Source: Opitutales bacterium (lineage in GTDB: Bacteria; Verrucomicrobiota; Verrucomicrobiia; Opitutales; Oceanipulchritudinaceae). Taken from it: DNA of 64,000 nucleotides. Below, one piece after another: positions 1 to 8,545 of the stretch. A program made the position numbers and the translations under genes. Every line of letters starts with the position of its first letter. Position 1 is the stretch's first letter. The notes below the pieces were generated by a model that saw nothing but the letters and a program-made list of their open reading frames with translations, was not told the DNA's origin and made no database searches. The stretch covers positions 1 through 64,000 of the forward strand of contig JAFIGH010000011.1 in the NCBI GenBank assembly GCA_020831525.1. Reading direction: 5' to 3'.

Positions 1-60
1 CCCCCCCCCCCGCGCGCCGGGCGCGGGGGCGCCGCCCCCCGGGGCGGGGGGGGGGGGGGG
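1..60. repeat. C/G homopolymer-rich window edge
   Basis: The first 60 bases are almost only C and G, starting with a C run and ending with a long G run. No coding or structural signal is visible. This looks like a contig-edge assembly artefact or an unresolved low-complexity tract, not a functional site. Confidence 0.6.
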
Positions 61-76
61 TATGCGTAAATGGGTC

Positions 77-280
77 TCAGGCTCGCGAGGATGGCACAGG
101 CGCGGCGTTCTCCTTCCGGCGCGGGTCAAGTATCCAGCCAGCCTCGACGGCGTGCGCAACCAGCCTTCGGCATTCGTCCGCGTAATCCTCGCCGAAGACT
201 TCGGCGATGCCGGGTTTCGGGGGCCGGTGCTTCTCCATGACGGCGAGACAGGCGCGGGCGCGGTCGGCGGCGTCGCTCAT
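77..280 (-). CDS. small hypothetical protein of the integrative element
   Basis: A 67-residue soluble protein starting MSDAADRARACL. I recognise no domain. The ATG at 278-280 is preferred over an upstream in-frame ATG because it overlaps the stop of the preceding small gene in an ATGA arrangement (277-280), which suggests translational coupling. It is the last gene I can see in the leftward run that starts at the integrase, so it was probably acquired with the element. Function unknown. Confidence 0.5.
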   Translation of the reverse strand: MSDAADRARACLAVMEKHRPPKPGIAEVFGEDYADECRRLVAHAVEAGWILDPRRKENAAPVPSSRA

Positions 281-444
281 GCGTTGGCCGTCCTTTCGGC
301 GTTGCGGATAGCACGACGGAGGCGGTTCAACTGCCAGCGGCGGCGGGTTACGTCGCAAAGGCTACGGTCGTCGCGTGCGTCCATGCAAAGGACGGCTTCG
401 CGCCGGCGTAGGTCGTCGACGCGGCGGCGGGTGTCGGTGGTCAT
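277..444 (-). CDS. 55-residue arginine-rich hypothetical protein
   Basis: A short reading frame of 55 residues, starting MTTDTRRRVDDL and rich in arginine (many RRR runs). Its TGA overlaps the ATG of the next small gene by ATGA. It lies about 150 bases beyond the primase/helicase gene, after the repeat cluster at 471-596. The charge and size would suit a small nucleic-acid-binding element protein, but no family is recognised. Support is the coupling overlap and the position in the operon. Confidence 0.4.
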   Translation of the reverse strand: MTTDTRRRVDDLRRREAVLCMDARDDRSLCDVTRRRWQLNRLRRAIRNAERTANA

Positions 445-470
445 GGTGCTGTGTGTGGTGGGTTATTCGG

Positions 471-596
471 TTGCAGGTGTTCCGGCGGTTTGGAACACGT
501 CTACGTGCGCCCCTTACAGGGGTCGCACATAGGTGTTCCAAACGGAACAGGTAGGTGTTCCGGCGGTGTTCCAAAGCTGTTCCGGTAGGTGTTCCG
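471..596. repeat. iteron-like AGGTGTTCC repeats
   Basis: AGGTGTTCC occurs as a direct repeat at 475-483, 531-539, 553-561 and 587-595, with a near copy CGGTGTTCC at 564-572. Inverted half copies (GGAACA core) lie near 492-498 and 543-550. The cluster directly follows the stop of the RepA-like gene. Clustered short direct repeats next to a replication gene resemble iterons, but binding by the neighbouring protein is only inferred. Confidence 0.5.
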
Positions 597-2738
597 CTAT
601 TCACGTCCTGCCCTCCATTTTCTGACGGCGCGATCCGTGCAACCAACCTCGGCAGCAATGGCGGAATCGGTGGCTTCCGGCAGCCGCGAAGCCGCCTCGG
701 CGATCCGGGTGCCAACGTCGGTGTCAGGCGCGGGCGCGGTGCCGTAGAGGGCCACGCCGCGCGGACCTTTTGACGTGAACACCTTCCCCTCGGTGAACAG
801 CAGGTCCAAGCGACCGCGTAGTTTCGCCGTCGAGAATTTCAGTCCGGCGGTGTCAATCCTCGCTGCGATCACCTCCCGCGATTCGTGGTTGGCCCGGAGG
901 AACGAGAGCAGCTTGTCGTCGTCGATCCGGTCGGATGCGTTGGGAGTCTTCGCCCCCGCCAGCCGCGCGGGGTCCGCCCCTTCGGCGATCTCCCAGAGAT
1001 TCGCGGGTGTGCGGTGAAGGACGGCGGGCGGCGGTTGCGCGAAGGACCGGGTGACGGCCTCCATGACGATTTGCCCATCCTCCTCGTGCTCCCGCAGGAA
1101 CACATGGGTGTCGGCGGCCCTCGAAATCGCCCCGGCCCCGCTCCCGCCGTCCGTGACGGCCTTGCCAGCTTGGTTCCCTTTGCTGGAATGGTGAACCACG
1201 ATCACGGCGGCCCCGGCGGCCTCGGCGATTTCGTCACTGATATTGAAAACCTGTGTGACCGCAGCGTTGTCATTCTCGCTTTGATGCTCTCCCCAGAAAC
1301 GATACAAGGCATCGATGACGATCAGCTTTGCCCCGGCGCGCTTTGCCCCGGCGATGATGTTGTGAGCCAGACACACGAGCGGCGCGGCCTTCCCCCGCAT
1401 CGGTTTGACGATCACCCCGCCGCGCGGCAGGACAATGTTCAGGGCGCGGGTAACGGACTTCAACCGCTGTGCGAGGGTTTCGCCGTGCAACTCTGCGTCG
1501 ACCATCAAGACGGGCGCGGAACACGTCTCACGGCCCAGCCAAGCGCGCCCGGTGGCCACGCTCAGGGCCATGTCGAGGACAAGCCACGACTTGCCGGTCT
1601 TCGGGGCGGCGATGATGTTGCACACCTCGCCCTCGCGGATGAGACCGGCGACAACCTCGGGGCGGTAGTCGGGATACGTCTCGATCAAGTCGAGGGCGTC
1701 GACGCCCCAATGTCCCGCATCTTCCGCCCCGTCCTCGGTGTCCGGCTCGCTCGCGGTGAAAGTGTAGGTGCCCGCCTGCGTCGAGTCCGTCCAACCGATT
1801 GCGCGATCCTCGCCGCGCGGCCCCGGCGTCCAGCCGTGCGCCTTGGCGATTTCCACGAGGGTTCCGACGGTGACCCTTTCAAGCGGGTGCCGTAGTTTCT
1901 CCCTGTATTCGCCCTCGACCTCCTCAGGTCGCCATGCACAAAGAAGGCGTTCGGCGGTGTCCGGCCCCACGGCATGGGAGACGGCCGCAATTATCCGGAT
2001 CCATTCGTCATAGCCGGGGCGGCCCCGGACGTACGAAAGCATTTCTGCCACGTCTTCGGGTGTGCGTGCGTAGGTCTTTTCCCGATGCTCGGGCGGTGAC
2101 GGCGCATCATCCGGCGGTGCGCGCCGGTCGGGCGGCGCGGTGGCCCCGGCGTTCTCCACCATGTCCGGGTCATGGCTCACGAAACACAAGCGCGCCGGGT
2201 CTTTGCCGCTGGGATCGGCCTGCAACCCGTAGTTGCTCCACAAGTATTCCTCTGCAACGGCGAACGCTTCGCGGTAGGGGCGGTCCCCCGTCGGCAGCAA
2301 GGCTTTCACGCCGTTGCCGGACGGACTCACGAACGCCGCGCGCACGCACGGGTCCGCTCCCATCCGGTCGCGGACGCCGGGCGCGTCGTCGAGGTCGTCG
2401 AAGTCGAGAACGAGGAAACCGCTTGGCGTTTCGAGCGCGTCGTTGCGCCGGACGCTGAATGTCCCGGCGAAGAGCACGGCGGGCAGGCGCCGTTTCAGCT
2501 CCCGACGCCGCGCCGGATCGGATTCGGCCCGGATCGCAGCGACGGCGGCGGCATGGGTGCCGTCCTTGATCTCGTCGAGCACCTCGGCGAGCGGGCGGTG
2601 TGTTGTCGCGGTGTCCCTCGCGCTGGATACGGTTGACACGCGCGGCAATTCGGTAGACGGTTCTTGTGTGACGGTGGTTTTGGCGTCCGGCCCGTGGAGG
2701 GGTCCGGGCGCTTCTTCATTTCCGGGCGGCGCGCTCAC
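597..2738 (-). CDS. RepA-like primase/helicase of a mobile element
   Basis: A 713-residue protein with three recognisable parts. Residues about 35-205 resemble the BT4734/VirE N-terminal domain, with a LVLDFDDLD motif and a SPSGNGVK motif typical of primase-like folds. Residues about 225-305 resemble a primase C-terminal PriCT-2 domain. From about 365 there is an AAA_25 RepA-type ATPase with Walker A APKTGKS and Walker B LIVIDALY, followed by C-terminal helix-turn-helix-like segments. It probably primes or unwinds DNA for element replication or maintenance. Its start overlaps the stop of the upstream gene by four bases, and iteron-like repeats follow its stop. Confidence 0.8.
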   Translation of the reverse strand: MSAPPGNEEAPGPLHGPDAKTTVTQEPSTELPRVSTVSSARDTATTHRPLAEVLDEIKDGTHAAAVAAIRAESDPARRRELKRRLPAVLFAGTFSVRRNDALETPSGFLVLDFDDLDDAPGVRDRMGADPCVRAAFVSPSGNGVKALLPTGDRPYREAFAVAEEYLWSNYGLQADPSGKDPARLCFVSHDPDMVENAGATAPPDRRAPPDDAPSPPEHREKTYARTPEDVAEMLSYVRGRPGYDEWIRIIAAVSHAVGPDTAERLLCAWRPEEVEGEYREKLRHPLERVTVGTLVEIAKAHGWTPGPRGEDRAIGWTDSTQAGTYTFTASEPDTEDGAEDAGHWGVDALDLIETYPDYRPEVVAGLIREGEVCNIIAAPKTGKSWLVLDMALSVATGRAWLGRETCSAPVLMVDAELHGETLAQRLKSVTRALNIVLPRGGVIVKPMRGKAAPLVCLAHNIIAGAKRAGAKLIVIDALYRFWGEHQSENDNAAVTQVFNISDEIAEAAGAAVIVVHHSSKGNQAGKAVTDGGSGAGAISRAADTHVFLREHEEDGQIVMEAVTRSFAQPPPAVLHRTPANLWEIAEGADPARLAGAKTPNASDRIDDDKLLSFLRANHESREVIAARIDTAGLKFSTAKLRGRLDLLFTEGKVFTSKGPRGVALYGTAPAPDTDVGTRIAEAASRLPEATDSAIAAEVGCTDRAVRKWRAGRE

Positions 2739-3736
2739 TTGCTACCTCCCCCGGCGGCGACGGCCTCACCGAAGAGGTTGTAGGCATGCGCGGCAGCAAA
2801 CAAGAAAAGCGGTTTGTGGTTCTTGTCCATCGGTTGAATGCCCGCCGCGTCCCGTGCTACCTCGATGGCGAGGTAGTAGCACGCCGCATACGTCCCTCGG
2901 CAAAATTCACCGCTCAGAAGCAGGTCGTCAAGGTAGCCCGCCTGCGGTGCGACAACCGATTGCGCCGCCCCTTGCAGACGGGCCAGCGCCCGCGCGGTCA
3001 CCTCCGGGTCAAGGTCTTCGCGGATGATTTCACGTTCGCATCGCGCGCATCCTTCCACGCGCCACCGGTGAAGAATCACATCGGCCTCGCGGCAAACCGC
3101 TTCGTGCCACACGGCAAGCGATTTGTCGTCCACCCGCCCTATTCCCCATCTGTGCGGTTTCGGGGATATAACGGCGGTAACCTCATCGACGCCTAGACCG
3201 GTATCCTCGGCAATCTGCGCAAAGCTCCTGCCCAGCGCCCACCGCGCCCACACGATGGCGTCGCGTCGGTCCGGCCAGAGTTCGCAGGCTTTCTTGCCCG
3301 CCTCAGTGAGCGGCGGCAGTTCGGTGGGCTTGTTTTCGGCGGTGCCTTGCCACGCCTCGCGGATGGCGGCGGCGGTGAGCCTGCCCCCGGAGGCCTCTGT
3401 CGCCCGCTCCACAACCTCGGCGCGGCGCTCCTCGGGTATTTTCGCCAACTCCCTTGCCTGCGATTCCGCAGTGATTTTGTCTCCAATTGGAGACGCCACC
3501 TCAGCGGCGGTAATCATGCGGTAGGCATGCGCCCGCTTCATGTTCCACCTCTCGCGGCAATACTCCTCAAATGTGGTGTGACTTTCCCGATACAAGCGCC
3601 CGTCGCGGATGCGGGCCAGCGCCTCGCCCACTTTCTTGAACGTGTCGATTCCCTTGGCGATGATGCCCTCGTTATATTGCAGGTCGGTGCGTTCGACGCC
3701 GTCGAGCGCGAGTCTGGTTTCTGCGGCGGCGCTCAT
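2735..3736 (-). CDS. element protein with a plasmid/phage-type helical domain
   Basis: A 333-residue soluble protein. Residues about 25-75 (KVGEALARIRDGRLYR, then FEEYCRERWNMKR) match a segment that recurs in plasmid and phage proteins, often beside replication or partition genes. A later part has two cysteine pairs (CARCE region) that could bind metal. It overlaps both neighbours by ATGA four-base overlaps, so it is translated within the same operon. A DNA-binding or regulatory role is likely from context, but no precise function can be given. Confidence 0.6.
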   Translation of the reverse strand: MSAAAETRLALDGVERTDLQYNEGIIAKGIDTFKKVGEALARIRDGRLYRESHTTFEEYCRERWNMKRAHAYRMITAAEVASPIGDKITAESQARELAKIPEERRAEVVERATEASGGRLTAAAIREAWQGTAENKPTELPPLTEAGKKACELWPDRRDAIVWARWALGRSFAQIAEDTGLGVDEVTAVISPKPHRWGIGRVDDKSLAVWHEAVCREADVILHRWRVEGCARCEREIIREDLDPEVTARALARLQGAAQSVVAPQAGYLDDLLLSGEFCRGTYAACYYLAIEVARDAAGIQPMDKNHKPLFLFAAAHAYNLFGEAVAAGGGSK

Positions 3737-4056
3737 GACTCACCTCCCCCCGGCTTCGAGCGCTGTCCGTCCCCGCTCGGCAGATGTGCAATTTCCGCCT
3801 CGGTCAGTTCGGCACACGTGGCTTCCGCTTCTCCCTGCAAGAAGGCGTTGAGCGAAGGCCAATAGACAAGCCAACGGCCCTTACGCTTTCCCGGTTCGCG
3901 CAAGTTCGCGGCGCGGATGCGGTCCGGGTGCTTCCTGATTAGGTTCTGAAGGTGCGACCGTTTCAGCCCGCTATACGGGCAGGCTTTCGCGGTAGGTGGG
4001 AGCGGAAGCCAGCGGGCCTCGGCGGTCGTTTCGGTGGGCATGGGTTTGTTTTCCAT
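3733..4056 (-). CDS. excisionase/helix-turn-helix-like small protein
   Basis: A 107-residue protein starting MENKPMPTETTAEA. The middle part (YSGLKRSHLQNLIRKHP, then RWLVYWPSLNAFL) looks like the compact winged-helix layout of excisionase/AlpA-type DNA-binding proteins. The ATG at 4054-4056 is preferred because an upstream in-frame ATG lies inside a palindrome that looks like an operator. It overlaps the next gene by four bases. A role in excision or in controlling the element operon is inferred. Confidence 0.55.
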   Translation of the reverse strand: MENKPMPTETTAEARWLPLPPTAKACPYSGLKRSHLQNLIRKHPDRIRAANLREPGKRKGRWLVYWPSLNAFLQGEAEATCAELTEAEIAHLPSGDGQRSKPGGGES

Positions 4057-4096
4057 GCTGGCGATAATAGCGAAATAGCCATCGCACGTCCATTTT

Positions 4097-4116
4097 CTCA
4101 AATCCGGCAATTTGAG
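4097..4116. promoter_or_regulatory. palindromic operator candidate of the element
   Basis: CTCAAAT at 4097-4103 and ATTTGAG at 4110-4116 form 7-base inverted arms with a 6-base spacer, in the 111-base gap before the excisionase-like gene. Read leftward, TTGAGA overlaps one arm and CTATTT follows about 17 bases later, giving a possible internal promoter whose -35 lies in the palindrome. Autoregulation by the downstream small DNA-binding protein is an inference. Confidence 0.4.
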
Positions 4117-4167
4117 TTTTTTCTCAGCCCGCTTTCCATGCGGCTTCGCGGGCGGTTGCTCCGAAGG

Positions 4168-4842
4168 CTATTTCTCTTTTTTCGATGCGAGAATGCGGGC
4201 GCGGCGGGCGTCGACCATGTTATTCACAGCGGCGAACCATCCAAGACGGTCAACCTTGTCGCGAACGTCCGCAGCGGTGTCCTTCCTTCCCCAAAATTGG
4301 AATTCGGTCCCGGCCAACGGTCGCCAGTATTCAGCCCCCTGCACCGCGCCGCGGTGCAGGCGGTAAAGGGCGATCCAGCGCAGGCGGTCGGTAAGGACGG
4401 ATTCACGCACGCCCTTGCGTGCCTTTCCGGTGCCGATGCCGTTTTCTTCCAACCATCGTCCGAAGGCCTTCAGCAAGTCCCCGCGCGGCGCGTCCGGGTC
4501 GATCATAAATTGCGCCGCAAGCAGGTCGGAGGGTTCGGCCTGCCAGCCGTCGAACGCAAGAACATGCGCTCGGTATCGGTGCCTCACGTTCGGCGGGTCG
4601 CCCTCGCCGCGCGGAATCCGGCCCGTTTCGGGGTCCGGTTCGAGGTCCGGCCACAGCCCCGGCCCGGATTCGTCCGTGCGCTTTTCCGGCGGTAGGGAAA
4701 GCCACGGCGGCGGCGGGCGAAGAGTTTGAATGTCTTGGCGGTGCCGCTCGCGGTCAATTTCGTGCGCAAGCGCGGCGCGGCGTTCGGCGTTCGGTATTCG
4801 CCAAAGCTGCCATTCGTCCGGGTGCAGGTCGGGCGCATTCAT
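4168..4842 (-). CDS. hypothetical integrative-element protein
   Basis: A 224-residue soluble protein, acidic and proline-rich in the first half, with WLEENGIG and FWGRKDTAADVR segments later. No domain is recognised. Its ATG overlaps the integrase stop by four bases, so it is the second gene of the operon. A gap of about 111 bases with an operator-like palindrome follows before the next gene. Function unknown. Confidence 0.55.
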   Translation of the reverse strand: MNAPDLHPDEWQLWRIPNAERRAALAHEIDRERHRQDIQTLRPPPPWLSLPPEKRTDESGPGLWPDLEPDPETGRIPRGEGDPPNVRHRYRAHVLAFDGWQAEPSDLLAAQFMIDPDAPRGDLLKAFGRWLEENGIGTGKARKGVRESVLTDRLRWIALYRLHRGAVQGAEYWRPLAGTEFQFWGRKDTAADVRDKVDRLGWFAAVNNMVDARRARILASKKEK

Positions 4843-6035
4843 GCCAGTTTTGCCAAAGCGGCGCGGATGGTTTCGGGGTCAAGGTGCGAATACTTGCCAT
4901 GCGTGCGCAGGTCCGAATGTCCGGTGACGGCCATCCGGATTTCCGGCGGGATTCCCGCGTTCGCAAGGTCGCTCGCAAGCGAATGTCTCAGCGCGTGGAA
5001 CGATTTCTTCGAGACGGCGCGGCCCCCGGTCTTCACGGCGTGGGAGCGCTCTTGCGGGTTGTCCACCCCTGCACGGCGAAGCAGGCGGGCGAAAGCTTTT
5101 GAGAGCTTCGGGCGTTCCCCGGCAGGCGTCTTCAGATCGGGCGTCAACGGCTCTTCCGGGTTGTCGGACGCGGTAAGCGAAAGCAGGTGCCGTTCGAGCG
5201 CGGGCGCGAAGGGAATAATCACCTTGCGGCCCATGCGGCGGGTCTTCTCAGGCGTGAAGACAAGGGCGCGGCACTGGAAGTCCACGGCCCCCCACGAAAG
5301 CCCGGTGGCGTCCCCGATCCGCAGCGCGGCATAATAGCCAAGGTGAACCGCCGTGCGCCATTGCTCGCCGTTTTCGAAGCCGTCGCAGGCGGTGAGAAGC
5401 GCGCGGATTTCGTTTTTCGTGAACGTGCCCCTTTCGACACCGAGGGACGATTCCACCTTCACGGCGGCGGCGGGGTTGGTCGTCAGGCTTCCGAGGCGGT
5501 GCCCCAGCGTGAAGGGAATGCGGAGGATTTTCAGCGTGTTTTGCAGGCTCTTCGGCGCGAGTCCCTTGGCGCGAAGGGCGATTACATAGCCTTGCACGTC
5601 TTCCGGCGTGATATGTTCGGCGGGCGCGTCGGCCTTGTCGCCTAGATGGGCAAGGAATTCCCGCTTCACTTGGCGGTAACGCTTCAGCGTCGTTTCCGTC
5701 TTCCCGGCGGTTTCGGCGTCTTCCACCCATGCCGTCAAGAATTCGTCGGCGGTCTTCACCTTCAGGCGCGGCCCCCCGGCCAGTTCGACAAGGGAAAGCA
5801 GGGTTTCGCGGATAGCGGTTTCCCGCTTCAGTTCGCCACGGGAAGCGCGCTCAAATGAATCGGCGACGCCCTTTGCTTTCCGGCGGGCTTCCCCGGCAAG
5901 GCGGGCGCGTTCTTTCGGATCCTCGTGGACGGGGAAGGCTTCGATTCGCGTTGAGCGTGTGTGTTGGCGTCCGGCGGAGTCGCGGAAGCAGGCGATGAAG
6001 TATTTCGTCGATTTGCGGGTATGGATGCTGGCCAT
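4839..6035 (-). CDS. int: tyrosine recombinase (integrase)
   Basis: A 398-residue site-specific recombinase. The N-terminal arm-binding region is basic. A SAM-like core-binding domain lies around residues 95-180 (FLTAWVEDAETAGKT). The catalytic domain has its first arginine in YAALRIGDATGLSW, the HALRHSLASDL box (H-x-x-R), a later GHSDLRTHG histidine and the tyrosine nucleophile in KYSHLD. It is the first gene of the leftward operon and sits about 150 bases from a tRNA 3' end, the usual arrangement for an integrase and its attachment site. Direct repeats of TGTTAG lie just upstream near 6080-6100. Confidence 0.93.
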   Translation of the reverse strand: MASIHTRKSTKYFIACFRDSAGRQHTRSTRIEAFPVHEDPKERARLAGEARRKAKGVADSFERASRGELKRETAIRETLLSLVELAGGPRLKVKTADEFLTAWVEDAETAGKTETTLKRYRQVKREFLAHLGDKADAPAEHITPEDVQGYVIALRAKGLAPKSLQNTLKILRIPFTLGHRLGSLTTNPAAAVKVESSLGVERGTFTKNEIRALLTACDGFENGEQWRTAVHLGYYAALRIGDATGLSWGAVDFQCRALVFTPEKTRRMGRKVIIPFAPALERHLLSLTASDNPEEPLTPDLKTPAGERPKLSKAFARLLRRAGVDNPQERSHAVKTGGRAVSKKSFHALRHSLASDLANAGIPPEIRMAVTGHSDLRTHGKYSHLDPETIRAALAKLA

Positions 6036-6188
6036 GTTTGCGGCGGGCGGGTTGATGGTTTGAAGTTCGGCCTATACTAACAGACTGCTAACACCCCCAT
6101 GGCAAGACATTATTGCCACTATTACCACAGTTCAGCATTTATGCGGGTTCCAGAGACACAAATCAGTAATTGATAACCACGGATTGAA

Positions 6189-6218
6189 CCGCGGGTTCAA
6201 GTCCCGTCTATCCCGCCA
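6189..6218 (+). other. tRNA-Ser-like 3' end, candidate attachment site
   Basis: The stretch has a T-arm (GCGGG, TTCAAGT loop, CCCGT) followed by CTATCCC, a G discriminator base and CCA. That is the 3' portion of a tRNA with a serine-type G discriminator. No matching 5' half is visible upstream. The integrase gene lies immediately left, so this is best read as the duplicated tRNA 3' end left at one end of the integrated element. The intact tRNA would then lie beyond the left window edge. Confidence 0.6.
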
Positions 6219-6227
6219 CCTTTCCGG

Positions 6228-6260
6228 AACCCGCAACCTCTTGAGGTTGCGGGTTTTTTT
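6228..6260 (+). terminator. intrinsic terminator downstream of the tRNA-like 3' end
   Basis: AACCCGCAACCTC at 6228-6240 pairs with GAGGTTGCGGGTT at 6243-6255, followed by a run of T to 6260. It starts ten bases after the CCA end, as expected for the native terminator of the disrupted tRNA gene. Confidence 0.85.
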
Positions 6261-6350
6261 GTGGACTGTGGAATGAATCGACGCTGCCACGCTTGGCCGC
6301 CTCCCCGGGACAGTACGGGCTGCAACAAGCTGCCTGCGGCGTGCGCTTTT

Positions 6351-7583
6351 CTAGAGGCGTTCGCGGAGAACAGCGCGCAGCGTATCAGGAGGCAGGTCGG
6401 CGGGATTGTTGCGGTTGGATATTCTCGGGAGGAGTTCGTCCACAATGGCTTCATCCACACCGTAGCGCCGCAGCGGAGGAAACTCCATGCGCTCCGTCCA
6501 GTCAGCGAGGGTCTCCACTAGGTACCGGCGGCTCTCCCCGTCCTTGGCCGGCTCCGGAGGCTTTCGCATCCCCGGCGGTGCCGCGCCCGCGAAGATGCGC
6601 CCCGCACAGGCAAGCTTGCGGAGCGAGGCGGCGTCGCAACCGTCCGCCTCCAACCATGCCACGCTCTCACGCAGGCATGGTGCGAGCAATGTCCCGCAGA
6701 CGACACCGTGCGGCACCGACACACGGGCACCAAGAGGACCGGCAAACCCGTGCACGGTGCCGAGGTTTGAATGGGCCAATCCTGCGCCGGAAAGGAAGGC
6801 GGCCATTGCGAGGTCGTGGCGGCACTCGATTTCCGGCCGCACCCCCGTTCCCGCCGCGACGGTCGGCAGGGAACGGAAAGCCAGTTCGAGCCCCCACTCC
6901 AGCCAGCGGTCGAGAAGCGGTGGGCTCACGGGCGAGAGGTAGGATTCGAGCAACTGGGTGAGCGCGTCCATGCCGCAGGCGGCCGAGGTCAACCGCGGGC
7001 AGCCGACGGCCAGTTCGCCGTCGAGAATCACCGCGCGCGCCTTGAAGGCAGGGTGACGGAGCGACTTTTTGAACCCGTTTTTCCCGGCCCGCCCGAGGAC
7101 GGCGTTGTGCGTGGCCTCGCTTCCGGTGCCCGCCGTGGTGGGCAACGCGATCCACGGTAGGCAGCTGCCGGAAGGCGCGAGGTGCCCCACCCCCTCCAGA
7201 AAAGCGAGCGTCGGCCCGTCCTCCGTGACCATGGCAGCGAGGGCTTTGCCGGCGTCGAGGACGCTCCCGCCGCCCGCCGCGACAACGAGGAACGGCGCCG
7301 GCCCGCCCCGCAGTGATTCACGTGCGGCGTCCACCCATTCGTCGGACGGTTCGGCCGCCACGCGGAACACTTCCACAGGCGCACCCGTAGCGCGTAGCGC
7401 GTCCAGCAGAGGTCCTTCGAAACCACGGCGGCGTAACGAGTCGCTTCCGGTCACGAACACCACAGGGCCGCTCCCGCTGCGGCGGAACCCCGCCGCCCAC
7501 CCCCGCAGGAGCGACCGCGCACCCGGAGCATGCGCGAGGCGTGGAATGTATCCAAGGTCAGTCGTCAGCGCGGGACGATCCAT
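6351..7583 (-). CDS. iron-containing alcohol dehydrogenase family protein
   Basis: A 410-residue group III (Fe-ADH) dehydrogenase. The nucleotide-binding motif GGGSVLDAGKA and the TTAGTGSEAT motif are present. Metal ligands are suggested by the aspartate in ACGMDALTQ and by the histidines in TVHGFAGPLG and SVPHGVV. It probably oxidises an alcohol or reduces an aldehyde with NAD(P); the substrate cannot be told. The start at 7581-7583 (MDRPALTTDLGY) is chosen because the longer upstream extension is low-complexity and lies within the PAS gene. It overlaps that gene by 19 bases, implying co-transcription. Confidence 0.85.
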   Translation of the reverse strand: MDRPALTTDLGYIPRLAHAPGARSLLRGWAAGFRRSGSGPVVFVTGSDSLRRRGFEGPLLDALRATGAPVEVFRVAAEPSDEWVDAARESLRGGPAPFLVVAAGGGSVLDAGKALAAMVTEDGPTLAFLEGVGHLAPSGSCLPWIALPTTAGTGSEATHNAVLGRAGKNGFKKSLRHPAFKARAVILDGELAVGCPRLTSAACGMDALTQLLESYLSPVSPPLLDRWLEWGLELAFRSLPTVAAGTGVRPEIECRHDLAMAAFLSGAGLAHSNLGTVHGFAGPLGARVSVPHGVVCGTLLAPCLRESVAWLEADGCDAASLRKLACAGRIFAGAAPPGMRKPPEPAKDGESRRYLVETLADWTERMEFPPLRRYGVDEAIVDELLPRISNRNNPADLPPDTLRAVLRERL

Positions 7584-8362
7584 TCGAGAATGTTCACGGC
7601 CCCGCTTCGGCCCGTCAAGGGACGCGTTTCGAGAAAGAGATCGACAACTCCGCCGTTTTGCCGGACCCGGCGCAGGTGGCGGCGCCCCTCGCCGAGAGCG
7701 GCCCCGCGGATGACCGCGGCCCACTCCGCTGCCTCCGCCTCGTCGGCGGCGATATCTTCCGGGAGACTCCGCCGCAGTCGGGGCAGGCGTTCCCCCGCCG
7801 CCGCACTTGCGAGGCAGACCACGCCGGAAGCGTCCCGTAGCCAGAATGCCACCGGCAATGACTCGCACAGGCCTTTTAGCAGTTCGTCCGCCTCACCGAA
7901 AAGGCGCGCGAGAAAATGGTCGTCGTGCACTTGGCGCGTGATACCCACCACGCGCCCTGGCTCGCCCGTCTCCAAGCGGTCGCGCACTTCACCGAACTCC
8001 TCCACCCAGATCCATTTTCCGTCACGGGCGCGGAAGCGGTGCTCCACCCGCCATTGGGCCGTCTTGCCCTCCATGTGCTCCCGCAGCGAAGCCATCACAC
8101 GAGGAGCGTCCTCCGGGTGAATGCGCTCCGCCCAGTAGTCTCGGTGGCAAACGCCGTCAAACAAGTCGTAGCCGAGGACACACGGGCCCGCGCTCTCAAG
8201 GACCATGCGCCCGCTCTCGGGATACCACTCCCACCAAACGTGGTCGGAAGCACGCATGGAAAGGTCGAGGCGAAGATCACTCTCGGGGACAGTCGCCATT
8301 TCGGCTATGGTTTCACCTTTTTCGGCAATTCGTTGAAAGAGCGGACTGCGGAGCCATCGCAT
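7565..8362 (-). CDS. PAS-domain sensor protein without a visible output domain
   Basis: About 265 residues. The first half carries a PAS_3-type fold (HVWWEWYPESGRM, then IHPEDAPRVMASL and WIWVEEFGEVRD with a PAC-like end). The second half (LCESLPVAFWLRDASG) looks like a second degenerate PAS domain. No kinase, GGDEF or response-regulator domain follows, so it would act through a partner. A later in-frame ATG at 8299 is also possible as the start. It overlaps the alcohol dehydrogenase gene, suggesting a shared transcript. Confidence 0.65.
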   Translation of the reverse strand: MRWLRSPLFQRIAEKGETIAEMATVPESDLRLDLSMRASDHVWWEWYPESGRMVLESAGPCVLGYDLFDGVCHRDYWAERIHPEDAPRVMASLREHMEGKTAQWRVEHRFRARDGKWIWVEEFGEVRDRLETGEPGRVVGITRQVHDDHFLARLFGEADELLKGLCESLPVAFWLRDASGVVCLASAAAGERLPRLRRSLPEDIAADEAEAAEWAAVIRGAALGEGRRHLRRVRQNGGVVDLFLETRPLTGRSGAVNILEWIVPR

Positions 8363-8545
8363 GGCTGCGCGACTCCGGCAAAGTTGGAATGCTCGTGAAC
8401 AAGCCCCGGCCTGACAAGGAAAAAACCCTTCGCGGCAACGCGCCGCTTTTTCTCTCGACCTCGCTCAGAGGCGGCAATAAAAAAACCGCGAAAAAATCCG
8501 GTATTCCCCGGACTCCTTTCCCGCTTTTCCGACTCATCTCCATTC

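Noticed and set aside
885-1895. 336-codon rightward frame over the primase/helicase gene
   Set aside because: It is the antisense shadow of a well-supported gene in GC-rich DNA, with no domain and no ribosome site.
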